36,681 nt of DNA from Mycobacterium sp. GTDB lineage: Bacteria; Actinomycetota; Actinomycetes; Mycobacteriales; Mycobacteriaceae. Position 1 is the first letter of the stretch, and each line of letters opens with the position of its first letter. The stretch covers positions 1 to 36,681 of the forward strand of contig JARLGS010000092.1 of NCBI GenBank assembly GCA_031292695.1, written 5' to 3'. Shown here one piece after another: positions 10,139 through 18,517 of this stretch. A program made the position numbers and the translations under genes. The notes beneath the pieces are model-generated. The model had not been told where the DNA came from, ran no database searches, and was given only the letters and a program-made list of their open reading frames with translations.

Positions 10139-12162
10139 GATCGTCTCCCCGCAATGATCGGTGCCTCTGCCAATTCGCCGCGATGCAGCCGCAGGGTGCG
10201 CGGGCACAGCTCGTCGAGTCCGTCGAAGTCGTGCGAGATGACGACCACGGTCAGCCCGGTGGTCCGGCGCAATTCGGTGAGCAGGGCCACCAGGCCGCGT
10301 TGGCTCGCCGCATCCAAACCGGCGAGCGGTTCGTCCAAGATGAGTGCGCGCGGCCGCCGGGCCAGCAGCCCGGCCAACACCACTCGCCGCATCTGGCCGC
10401 CGCTGAGTTGATCGATACGACGGTTCGCCAACTCCGGATCGAGCCCGACCATGCCCAGCGCTTCGTCGATCCGGCCACGGTCGCTCCGGGAGAAACCGGC
10501 GGCCGACGCGATCTCCCGGCCGACCCGTGACCGCATCAGCTGCAGGCGGGCCGCTTGGAACGAAATAGCCACGGCACCAACCTGATCGGATACCGGAGTG
10601 CCGTCCAGCAGACAGCTGCCGGTGGTCGGCACGGTCAGGCCGGCCAGGATCCAGGCCAGCGTCGATTTGCCGGATCCGTTGAGCCCGTGGATCAGCACGC
10701 CCTCGCCCTCGTGGACCGTGAAGTTGATGTCCCGCAACGCCGTTGATTCCCAGGGGGTTCCGCTGCTGTATTGATGCCCCACTCCACGCACCTCGAGCAC
10801 CGCCGGGCCCACCGGTTCAACGCTGGTCGCGGCGACCGGCACCGGCGCGGTCTCGACCATGTCAACGTTGTCGGCGGAGCTGCTGAGCCGGATCACGCGA
10901 TCGGCCGAGTCGGCTTCGTCGTTGTAGTGCGTGATGTGCACCAGCGAGGTGCGATGGTGACGGGTGAGCTCGGACAACACCGAGAGCAGCACGTCGCGGC
11001 CCTGCTGGTCGACCATGCTGGTGACCTCGTCGGCGATCAGCAACGCGGGCTCGCGAGCCAGCGCGGCGGCCACGGCCAGGCGCTGCAACTCGCCGCCCGA
11101 CAGCCCACCGGTGTCCCGGTCCGCCATGCCACTGAGGCCGACCTCGGCCAGCAATCCATCGACGTCGATGGCCGTGCCCGCCGGCAGGCCCCAGACCACA
11201 TCGTCGGCGACCCTGGTGCCGAGCACCTGACTCTCCGGGTGCTGCATGATCACCGCGGTTCCACCGGCTTGCCCGAGGCCGACCGCACCGGGGCGGTCGA
11301 TGATGCCCGCCGTCGGTTCCCGGCCCGCGAGCATCAGCATCAAGGTGGTCTTGCCCGAACCGTTGGCACCGGTGATGGCGACATGCTCGCCCGGTTCGAT
11401 GCTCATGGTCACCGGGCCGAGTGCATCCCGGGCGGTGTCCGGGTACCGGAAGCGGACGTCATGTAGCCGGGTCGGCACCGGCGCCACAAGGTCATCCGAT
11501 GCGATCGTGTCGAGCTTGTGGACATCGGGGACGCCGAACAGCCGGGTCAGTACCCGGGACAACGCCCACCAGCCGATCAACGTGACGATCACGATGTGGA
11601 TGACCATCGAGAGCATGATCGGTATTGGCCAATAGTGCAGGAACGCAGCGAATCCGGTCCGCATCTCCTCAGCGGTGCGCGCCCCACCCGGGAGTACCGA
11701 TATCGCGTTGGCCAGGCCGTTGATGTTGGCGGTCATCGCCGCGAAGATCAGTTCGCGGAGCCGCGATACCAGCAGCAGTATGCCAATCACGTATGCGCCG
11801 AACACCATCCCGGCGAGGACCGACGCCCATAACACGGTGGCGATGCCCAGGCCCCGGCGTTTTACGATGCCGGTCAATCCGCCGATGTAGGCGCAGAACA
11901 CCACAGTCATCAGGCCGCCCATTCCGGCGATGAGGAACGCGATGGTGCCGCCGGCGACCGTCGCGGCCACCAGCACCCGAATCCGGTACCGGTAGGACAG
12001 CAGCCCCATCGGCACGGTCCCCAACATGCCGAGCCCCGCGGCGAACGGGACGACGACGGCGATGATGGCGGTGGCCGCAGTCAGTGCCGCCATCACGGCG
12101 GCTTGGGCGAACTCACCCGGATTCAGGGGACCGGCTTTCCGCGGTATGCCGGCAGCAGTCAT
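10135..12162 (-). CDS. ECF-type ABC transporter: N-terminal membrane (S-like) domain fused to two ATPase domains
   Basis: N-terminal ~210 aa with multiple TM helices; then two Walker A motifs ([18 protein letters not shown]) and two signatures ([24 protein letters not shown]). Confidence 0.92.
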   Translation of the reverse strand: MTAAGIPRKAGPLNPGEFAQAAVMAALTAATAIIAVVVPFAAGLGMLGTVPMGLLSYRYRIRVLVAATVAGGTIAFLIAGMGGLMTVVFCAYIGGLTGIVKRRGLGIATVLWASVLAGMVFGAYVIGILLLVSRLRELIFAAMTANINGLANAISVLPGGARTAEEMRTGFAAFLHYWPIPIMLSMVIHIVIVTLIGWWALSRVLTRLFGVPDVHKLDTIASDDLVAPVPTRLHDVRFRYPDTARDALGPVTMSIEPGEHVAITGANGSGKTTLMLMLAGREPTAGIIDRPGAVGLGQAGGTAVIMQHPESQVLGTRVADDVVWGLPAGTAIDVDGLLAEVGLSGMADRDTGGLSGGELQRLAVAAALAREPALLIADEVTSMVDQQGRDVLLSVLSELTRHHRTSLVHITHYNDEADSADRVIRLSSSADNVDMVETAPVPVAATSVEPVGPAVLEVRGVGHQYSSGTPWESTALRDINFTVHEGEGVLIHGLNGSGKSTLAWILAGLTVPTTGSCLLDGTPVSDQVGAVAISFQAARLQLMRSRVGREIASAAGFSRSDRGRIDEALGMVGLDPELANRRIDQLSGGQMRRVVLAGLLARRPRALILDEPLAGLDAASQRGLVALLTELRRTTGLTVVVISHDFDGLDELCPRTLRLHRGELAEAPIIAGRRS

Positions 12163-12261
12163 TTCACAATTCTGCCAGCAGTTCTGACGAGTAAACTTGA
12201 TGGCGTTGTGACCGTCCCCACTGCGGACAGTAGTTCGACTATATAGAAACTCTATGCAATC

Positions 12262-12720
12262 ATGATGACCATGGCACCCGCATCGGCGACCGATACGACG
12301 CTGGCCTCCGATCTACTCGCGGTGGTCGCGCGGATCAATCGTCTGGCCAATCAGCGGGTCCGACTTTCCCTGCCGTTCGCCCAGGCCCGGCTGCTCTCCA
12401 CCATCGAAGCCGAGGGCCGGGCACGGATCTCCGATCTCGCTGCACTGGACCACTGCTCACAACCGACCATGACGACTCAGGTGCGTCGGTTGGAGGATGC
12501 CGGTCTGGTGTCGAGGACCGTCGACCCCGACGACGCCCGCGCGGTGCTGATCAGCATCACGCCAGACGGCGTCGCCACCCTCGCGCAGGTACGGGCCGAC
12601 CGCGGTAACGCCATCGACCCCTACCTGGACCAGCTCGACAGTGCCGACCGGGACACTCTGGCGTCGGCCGTCCAGATCATGCGCGGCCTACTCGCAGAGA
12701 CCAGCCCCCACCGCAACTGA
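12262..12720 (+). CDS. MarR-family transcriptional regulator
   Basis: Winged [51 protein letters not shown]. Confidence 0.9.
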   Translation: MMTMAPASATDTTLASDLLAVVARINRLANQRVRLSLPFAQARLLSTIEAEGRARISDLAALDHCSQPTMTTQVRRLEDAGLVSRTVDPDDARAVLISITPDGVATLAQVRADRGNAIDPYLDQLDSADRDTLASAVQIMRGLLAETSPHRN

Positions 12721-12732
12721 CATCGACAGACG

Positions 12733-13230
12733 CTACGGACCCGGAATCGGGTCGAGCGCCTTGAGCTTGCCGCCATCGAGGGTGTATCGCACACTGCCGA
12801 TGCCTGTCGGCAGGCCCGGCTGATCCTTGGCCTGCTGCCACTGGAACTGAACGGTCGCCGTGTCAGGCGTGCTGGGCGTGACGGTGAGGTATGGCCGCGG
12901 GTTGGGCGTCGGCGTGCCCACCATCGTGTCCTTGTGGAAGAACAGCACCTGCTGCGGACTGTCCGGCGCGGCATTGATCTGGCCCACCTGAACCCAGTAC
13001 AACGCGCAGTTCGACGTGTGGCCAGTGCCGATTTGGGTCCACTTGCCGGACGGCGGCGCCGGCATGGAGTAGACGGCAGCGGTCACGACGTTCGGGGCCG
13101 GAGCGTCGGTGGAACCGCATCTGTCGGGACCCGAGGGCGCCGGGGCCTTCGGACTCCAGCCGCATCCGGCGGTGATCAATGCCGAACCCGAGAACAGGGC
13201 GAACGCTGCAATGTAGCTGACGGACCGCAT
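12733..13230 (-). CDS. lppP: LppP/LprE-like lipoprotein
   Basis: Lipobox LITAGC after signal peptide; body like LppP; position matches Rv2330c. Confidence 0.75.
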   Translation of the reverse strand: MRSVSYIAAFALFSGSALITAGCGWSPKAPAPSGPDRCGSTDAPAPNVVTAAVYSMPAPPSGKWTQIGTGHTSNCALYWVQVGQINAAPDSPQQVLFFHKDTMVGTPTPNPRPYLTVTPSTPDTATVQFQWQQAKDQPGLPTGIGSVRYTLDGGKLKALDPIPGP

Positions 13231-13287
13231 GCGGTAAGCGTACGGGTTCGGCGACCCAGCCAGAAATCAATAACGGCAAGGTGATTC

Positions 13288-13434
13288 GTGACCAAGCAAC
13301 GGAAGACTAGGGGTCAATTCAAGCGACCCGTGATCAAAATCAGTGTGACAGTGGCGACTTCGGCGGTGCTACCCGCAGGCGTCGCATTTCTGTTGATGGC
13401 CGGCAGTGCCGGACCCGGACCACGTCCCGTTTGA
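13288..13434 (+). CDS. Small (48 aa) putative membrane protein, GTG start
   Basis: Own translation: MTKQRKTRGQFKRPVIKISVTVATSAVLPAGVAFLLMAGSAGPGPRPV; basic N-terminus plus one hydrophobic helix; below the ORF-track length cutoff. Confidence 0.45.
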   Translation: MTKQRKTRGQFKRPVIKISVTVATSAVLPAGVAFLLMAGSAGPGPRPV

Positions 13435-13461
13435 GAAGACCGCCGAGCCTGTCAGTACGCT

Positions 13462-13938
13462 GTGAGTGTGGCCACAACGCATGACTTGATGCTCCGTCCG
13501 TGCCAGGGACCCACGGAATGGCCTGAGCTAGTGCGAATCTGGCGCAGCGCGGTCGAGGCTACGCACGATTTCTTGACCGCCGACGACATCGACTTCTACG
13601 AGCGTCGGCTGGCTGATGAGTACCTGAAGCTGGTCGATGTGACGGTGGCGGATTCCGACGGCGTACCGGTTGGGTTCTCAGGAGTGGCCTACGGGAATCT
13701 GGAGATGCTGTTCATTGACCAGCAGCATCATGGCCGTGGCGCTGGATCGCTCTTACTGGGTGATGCGATGGCCAAGCATCCGGGTTTGTTGGTCGACGTG
13801 AATGAGCAGAATCCCCAAGCCGTTGGGTTCTATCTGCACCATGGTTTCGTCATGCTCAGCCGTTCCGAGACCGACGGTGACGGGCGTCCGTTTCCGATCC
13901 TGCACCTGGGACCCGCACCGTCGGCAACGGTTGACTGA
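13462..13938 (+). CDS. GNAT-family N-acetyltransferase
   Basis: Acetyl-CoA loop region QQHHGRGAGSLLL and VNEQNPQAVGFYLHHGF typical of GNAT. Confidence 0.88.
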   Translation: MSVATTHDLMLRPCQGPTEWPELVRIWRSAVEATHDFLTADDIDFYERRLADEYLKLVDVTVADSDGVPVGFSGVAYGNLEMLFIDQQHHGRGAGSLLLGDAMAKHPGLLVDVNEQNPQAVGFYLHHGFVMLSRSETDGDGRPFPILHLGPAPSATVD

Positions 13939-14071
13939 CCAGCGGCGGCGTTATGTCGGTCGGACCGACGCAACGGCACCGACTACTTCGGACGGCGCGC
14001 TTCGAGAAAATCGCGCTGCCCAGCGGCATTCAGCCGGGCCGGTGTTGTCCCCGTCGTCTGTGTCGCATGCG

Positions 14072-14164
14072 TCACCGCCGTCGACGATTTCCGATCGCCG
14101 GCCGTTTCCCGTGATTGGCCTTCTTCTTCCTGCGTCCGCGCTTCTGGTCGGCTCGTTTGGACAT
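14072..14164 (-). CDS. bL37-like small ribosomal protein (30 aa)
   Basis: Own translation: MSKRADQKRGRRKKKANHGKRPAIGNRRRR; MxKR...KKR...ANHGKRP pattern as in mycobacterial bL37. Confidence 0.65.
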   Translation of the reverse strand: MSKRADQKRGRRKKKANHGKRPAIGNRRRR

Positions 14165-14183
14165 CTGATGGTCGCTTTCGGCT

Positions 14184-15008
14184 TCAATTCAGGACCGACT
14201 CAAGGAGTCGACTGGTCAGTTTTTGTAGGCGAATGCGGGCGCGCGGATTCGCAACCAGCGCAGCCGGTCGGGCGTGCTCAAGACCGTCGTAGTACGCACC
14301 GTCGACCACCGGATGGGCAGGTGAACTGAGCGTGGTCAGTATCGTCGCGGCCTCTTCGACGGGCCGACCGGAATGGCCGTAGAGGGGAAGCAGTCGAGTT
14401 GCGAACGTGCCGGGATGCACGCTGAACGCGGTGAGTGATTCGCCACTGACCTCGGCTAGAGACCTGGTGTACATCGTGAGTGCGAGCTTCGATTGTGCGT
14501 ACACCGCCAGCGGCGAGTACTCATGCACCCGAGTGAGGTTGTTCCAGCTGATGTTTCCGCCGCGATGCATCACCGATGAGACGTTGACGACGCGTCCGTG
14601 CGCACCGGCAAGCTTAGGCGCCAGCTTCGTTGTCAACAGATAGGGCGCCAGATAGTTGACCTGGAACGCGATCTCGTGGCCATCCGGGGTGGATGTGCGT
14701 CGTTCGGGTCCAGTAACGGCAGCGTTGTTGACCAGCACGTCCAACTTCGGCAAGGCTACGGTGAGTGTGTCGGCGAGGTCGGCGACCTCGTCGAGGCAAG
14801 TGAAGTCGGCGACGACCAGGTTGAGGCGCAGCGGTTCGGCACCCGCCTTCACCAGGCGCGCCATAGCCTGCTCTCCACTGTCGCGGTCGGGCGCGTGCAG
14901 GTACACCGTGGCGCCGTCGTCGACGAACTGGCGAGCCGTTGCATAACCGATGCCGTCGGTAGCGCCGGTGACGAGAACTGTGGGACAGGTTGAAAAATAT
15001 TGTGACAT
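14184..15008 (-). CDS. SDR-family NAD(P)-dependent oxidoreductase
   Basis: VTGATDGIGYATA Rossmann motif, NNAA, YAQSKLA catalytic motif. Confidence 0.9.
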   Translation of the reverse strand: MSQYFSTCPTVLVTGATDGIGYATARQFVDDGATVYLHAPDRDSGEQAMARLVKAGAEPLRLNLVVADFTCLDEVADLADTLTVALPKLDVLVNNAAVTGPERRTSTPDGHEIAFQVNYLAPYLLTTKLAPKLAGAHGRVVNVSSVMHRGGNISWNNLTRVHEYSPLAVYAQSKLALTMYTRSLAEVSGESLTAFSVHPGTFATRLLPLYGHSGRPVEEAATILTTLSSPAHPVVDGAYYDGLEHARPAALVANPRARIRLQKLTSRLLESVLN

Positions 15009-15376
15009 AATAACTTTCGCGAGATTGAACCATTACCGCGCATCGTGAATGCACTCGAATGGCCGATGAAGTGGAAGACCGATGACGAGCGAATTAGCGC
15101 CCGGCGTGATTTCGCCGAGGGCGAAGTATCTCTTTCAGGCGCCGAGGCGCGTGGGCGACGGTGGTTCGTCGTCGAAGCCCACACCGTAACGCTCAATCAT
15201 TGAGGGCACGGCACAACAAGTTGCCGTGTGGTGAGCCATGCGCTCCATGACAGCGCGACGAAGGCCAATCGGACCACACATCTCCCGAATTCTTGATGGG
15301 GCGATCGTCTTTCTTGACGTTCTATTGACGCGAGAAGGCCCACACCGCACGATCCTTGCGCGCACCGTAGATTCTC

Positions 15377-15649
15377 GTGAAAGCGAGCAGACCGTTCAGC
15401 ATCGCGGACTCCGCGGATCGACACGTTGTGCTGTTGGGCGTGATCGCCGGCCTCGTGCTGTTCGCAAACGCATTAGCCACGCGCCACGACTCGTATCCGA
15501 ACGCCATCGGCGATTACGTACGCCTCTTCATCCTGAACATCGTGTTCTGGGGCCCGAGGGTACTGCGTGCCATCTACCAGGTGTCGGTGTCACTGATTCC
15601 CGTTTTGGGTCTCGCGGCCGCCTCACTACGCCGCAAACCGCCCAGCTGA
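15377..15649 (+). CDS. Small hypothetical membrane protein
   Basis: 90 aa with two or three hydrophobic stretches (VLLGVIAGLVLFANAL; VSLIPVLGLAAASL). Confidence 0.55.
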   Translation: MKASRPFSIADSADRHVVLLGVIAGLVLFANALATRHDSYPNAIGDYVRLFILNIVFWGPRVLRAIYQVSVSLIPVLGLAAASLRRKPPS

Positions 15650-15873
15650 GCCAGCCTACCGACCTCAGCGTCGCCGCCGGCCCAAGAAATCGCCGTCCGA
15701 ACTGAACCAGACCGTTCGTGCACTCCGGCCGGGGAAGTTACGCATGGCCAGCGATATCACCATTGACGCCGGCGGTCTACATACAGGCTCAGCCATGACG
15801 GGCCGATGCGTTGTTAGCCGACATTAACCTGCAGGCCATCCAAATTTTCGCCGAACTCGTATGCTGAATATCC

Positions 15874-16518
15874 ATGCGCACTGCGTTCCACGAGCAACTC
15901 GATGCTCTCAACGAGGGAATTGCCGTGCTGTGCGAGCGTGCCGGAACCATGATGCAGCTGGCCACCGAGGCGTTGCTGCACGCCAACGTTGATGCTGCCG
16001 AACACGTCATCGGCCACCGCGGCGACATCGACCACGCGTGCACCGCACGAGAAGCGGACGTAATAGCGATCTTGGCCCGCCAGGCTCCGGTGGCCCGCGA
16101 TCTGCGCGCCGTCGTCAGCGCCATGAGAAACGTGGCCGATCTCGAGCGCATGGGCGCTCTGGCGACGCACGTCGCCCAGATCAGTCGCCGCCGCCACCCC
16201 GACATCACAGTCCCGGCCGATACGATCGACTACTTTGCCGAGATGGGCAGCATCGCAGTCCGGCTCGCTGAAGACACCAAAAATGTTGTACTCGAAGCAG
16301 ATTCCGACCGGGCGGCCCAACTCAGCGCTGACGACGAAGAGATGGACAACATCCACCGACGCCTGTTCACCGTCGTAATGAACCAGAACTGGCGCCACGG
16401 CACCACCGCCGCCGTTGATGTCACCCTGCTCAGCCGCTACTACGAACGGTTCGCCGACCACGCCGTCGACATCGCCCAGCGCGTCATCTACCAACGCACC
16501 GGCGTACGCCAGGGCTGA
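15874..16518 (+). CDS. phoU: PhoU-family phosphate signalling regulator
   Basis: MRTAFHEQLDAL...ARDLRAVVSAMRNVADLERMG and RYYERFADHAVDIAQRVIY are PhoU hallmarks. Confidence 0.9.
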   Translation: MRTAFHEQLDALNEGIAVLCERAGTMMQLATEALLHANVDAAEHVIGHRGDIDHACTAREADVIAILARQAPVARDLRAVVSAMRNVADLERMGALATHVAQISRRRHPDITVPADTIDYFAEMGSIAVRLAEDTKNVVLEADSDRAAQLSADDEEMDNIHRRLFTVVMNQNWRHGTTAAVDVTLLSRYYERFADHAVDIAQRVIYQRTGVRQG

Positions 16519-16651
16519 TGGCCCAACCGCTGGCCACGTCCGGCACCGGTCGAACAGAAATACTCACAGATCGGGTTGCGCCTTGGTGAATAGGACCTTA
16601 CTGGACAGATACTGCCGGGAAACCTGATCGACCGCACGCAGCTGGGATCGT

Positions 16652-17029
16652 GTGTCGATGACAGCCGACCCCACCGATACGCATCGGAGTGCCCGGCTGG
16701 ACACTGCGCCCTGCCGACTCCGCGGCGGCTACCACATCCCACACCTGCCGGCGCTCGACCCCGGAACGAAAGCGTCGACCCGAGGCCCCGGCTCGACGCT
16801 GGCATTGATGCCAGTGGGTGAACGCAGCGCCGACATGCTGCAGGCACGGCTGTTTATCGAGCTCCTTGAAGCCGAACTTGCCGACATGCGAACACAACTG
16901 GCGACCACAAAGCGCGGCGGCAAAATGGCCAACCCCGGTGCGGAGACACGCCGTGAGGAAGTGCACGCTCGCGCCGACGAGGTGGCGCGGCTGCTGGACG
17001 CACTCGCCGTCCGATTCCCCAACGCATAA
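16652..17029 (+). CDS. Hypothetical protein with C-terminal helical region
   Basis: 125 aa ORF, helical C-terminus ADMLQARLFIELLEAELADMRTQLATTKRG; lies between PhoU and DUF3349 genes on the same strand. Confidence 0.55.
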   Translation: MSMTADPTDTHRSARLDTAPCRLRGGYHIPHLPALDPGTKASTRGPGSTLALMPVGERSADMLQARLFIELLEAELADMRTQLATTKRGGKMANPGAETRREEVHARADEVARLLDALAVRFPNA

Positions 17030-17049
17030 ACCACGAGACGAGTTACGAC

Positions 17050-17331
17050 ATGCGACTCAGATGCGCCAACGCGATAACGGCACTCGTCGGCTATCTACGC
17101 CACGGCCAGCCTCACGCCGCTCCACCCATCGGCTACAGCACGCTGCTGGCGTTGCAGCCGCGGCGCCTCACCGACGTCGAAATCGACATCCTGGCAAGCT
17201 ATTTCGCGCAGTTAGACGACTCACCGATAACTGACATCGACATCGCTGTTGCAATCATGAATGTCACCGACGATTTGGCCGGCTCCGCTGACATCGACCG
17301 CGTCAGAGGATCTCTGCCCAGAACCGGATAG
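17050..17331 (+). CDS. DUF3349-family protein
   Basis: VGYLRHGQPHAAPPIGYSTLLALQPRRLTDVEIDILASYF...ITDIDIAVAIMNVTDDLAGSADIDRVRGSL matches the DUF3349 layout. Confidence 0.8.
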   Translation: MRLRCANAITALVGYLRHGQPHAAPPIGYSTLLALQPRRLTDVEIDILASYFAQLDDSPITDIDIAVAIMNVTDDLAGSADIDRVRGSLPRTG

Positions 17332-17539
17332 CAGCAACCAATCCCACCCGCACAGGCACTGATATCACGGTCCTCTCAACAGTGACCAGGCGCGGGTGAA
17401 ACAGGGCCTGCTGCCATTCACCCCGGGCGGTCCACACCTGCCCGAGCACTTTGGCGGCCATCACGGAGCGGCTAGATGAAAGTGTGAGGTTTTCGTGGGG
17501 GGAATGGCTGAATTTCATCCGGGTTAGTACCCCGGAAAG

Positions 17540-17569
17540 CAAAGTGACCAGCACTTTCGCGCTGGTCAC
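17540..17569 (-). terminator. Hairpin terminator downstream of tRNA-Asn
   Basis: 9-bp inverted repeat GTGACCAGC (17544-17552) / GCTGGTCAC (17561-17569), followed on minus strand by TTTGCTTT. Confidence 0.75.
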
Positions 17570-17574
17570 GGTGG

Positions 17575-17647
17575 CTCCCCCGATTGGACTCGAACCAATA
17601 ACCGCCCGATTAACAGTCGGGAGCTCTGCCAATTGAGCTACAGGGGA
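17575..17647 (-). tRNA. tRNA-Asn (anticodon GUU); CCA encoded at 17572-17574
   Basis: Minus strand TCCCCTGTAGCTCAATTGGCAGAGCTCCCGACTGTTAATCGGGCGGTTATTGGTTCGAGTCCAATCGGGGGAG-CCA. Confidence 0.96.
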
Positions 17648-17806
17648 TTGCGCTCAGGCTCGGGGAACATGTCCCTGAGCCGAGGCATGACTCTAGCGCA
17701 TGAAGGCCCAAACCTTTGAATCGGGTGGTAGCCCGCCCCGTCACCCGCACACCATGGCGATCGTGAGGCAGGATGGAGCCAAGCACCGTCATCAGGGAGG
17801 GGTCAA

Positions 17807-18049
17807 GTGATCCGCACCGTCGCCGTCATGGCCGTTGGCTATGTTCTGGGAGCCAAGGCCGGCCGTCGCCGCTATGAGCAGATCGCCGGCACGTACCGCG
17901 CCATCACCGAGAGCCCGAGGACCAAGGCGATGTTGGACGCGGGGCGGCGCAGGCTTGCCGACAAGGTGTCGCCGGACCCCAATATGGTGCGGTTGACCGC
18001 GATCGATGCCAGCACCTCGGTGCTGCATCCTGAGTCGATTCACGACTGA
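17807..18049 (+). CDS. Conserved mycobacterial hypothetical protein (Rv2342-like)
   Basis: MIRTVAVMAVGYVLGAKAGRRRYEQIAGTYRAITESPRTKAML; syntenic position upstream of dnaG. Confidence 0.75.
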   Translation: MIRTVAVMAVGYVLGAKAGRRRYEQIAGTYRAITESPRTKAMLDAGRRRLADKVSPDPNMVRLTAIDASTSVLHPESIHD

Positions 18050-18076
18050 GGCGCGACCCTGCGGGCCGCGAGGGCC

Positions 18077-18358
18077 TCAGTGCAGCGGCTGGTTCCAGGA
18101 CTGGCCCGGCAGCAGCGGTCCGGTGCTCACCCCGGCGGTCGGCCCCCAGACGCCCCACGGCGTGCCCACGTTCACCGGCTGACCGTTGGACCGGCCCATG
18201 CAGTTGCCGTCGTCCTTGTTACCGAACCAGGCGAGGCAGCCGCCGTCGGCCGTGGACTGCGTGGCCGGTGCACTGCTCAGCGCGACGATGACCGGAGCGG
18301 CCACCGCGGCGACCGCCAGCACTGCTGCGGCGTAGAGCCGAGTTGCTCGGATGGTCAT
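18077..18358 (-). CDS. Small secreted protein (DUF7155-like)
   Basis: Signal peptide MTIRATRLYAAAVLAVAAVAAPVIVALSSAPA; CLAWFGNKDDGNCMGRSNG...TPWG motif. Confidence 0.75.
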   Translation of the reverse strand: MTIRATRLYAAAVLAVAAVAAPVIVALSSAPATQSTADGGCLAWFGNKDDGNCMGRSNGQPVNVGTPWGVWGPTAGVSTGPLLPGQSWNQPLH

Positions 18359-18517
18359 GGTCGGCCTCTCCCCTACACGTTCGGTACGTCCACACCATAA
18401 CGCGTGCGGCGATCCTCCGTGTCCGTCCAGATCGACGAATTGGTCGGATTTACTCGCAAAAATCGGCCCATTCGTCCGTTTGGGCGGAAAGGGTGGCGAG
18501 GAAAGCGGCGGGGTAAA

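Noticed and set aside
13951-14187. 78-aa minus-strand ORF
   Set aside because: Composition not protein-like; the overlapping bL37-like 30-aa frame is a better explanation of coding here.
17303-17632. 109-aa minus-strand ORF
   Set aside because: Runs through the tRNA-Asn and terminator hairpins; a short internal segment looks protein-like but has no support as a gene.
17572-17647. tRNA-Asn as an integrated-element attachment site
   Set aside because: No integrase, no visible duplicate of the tRNA 3' end, no phage or plasmid genes in the window.
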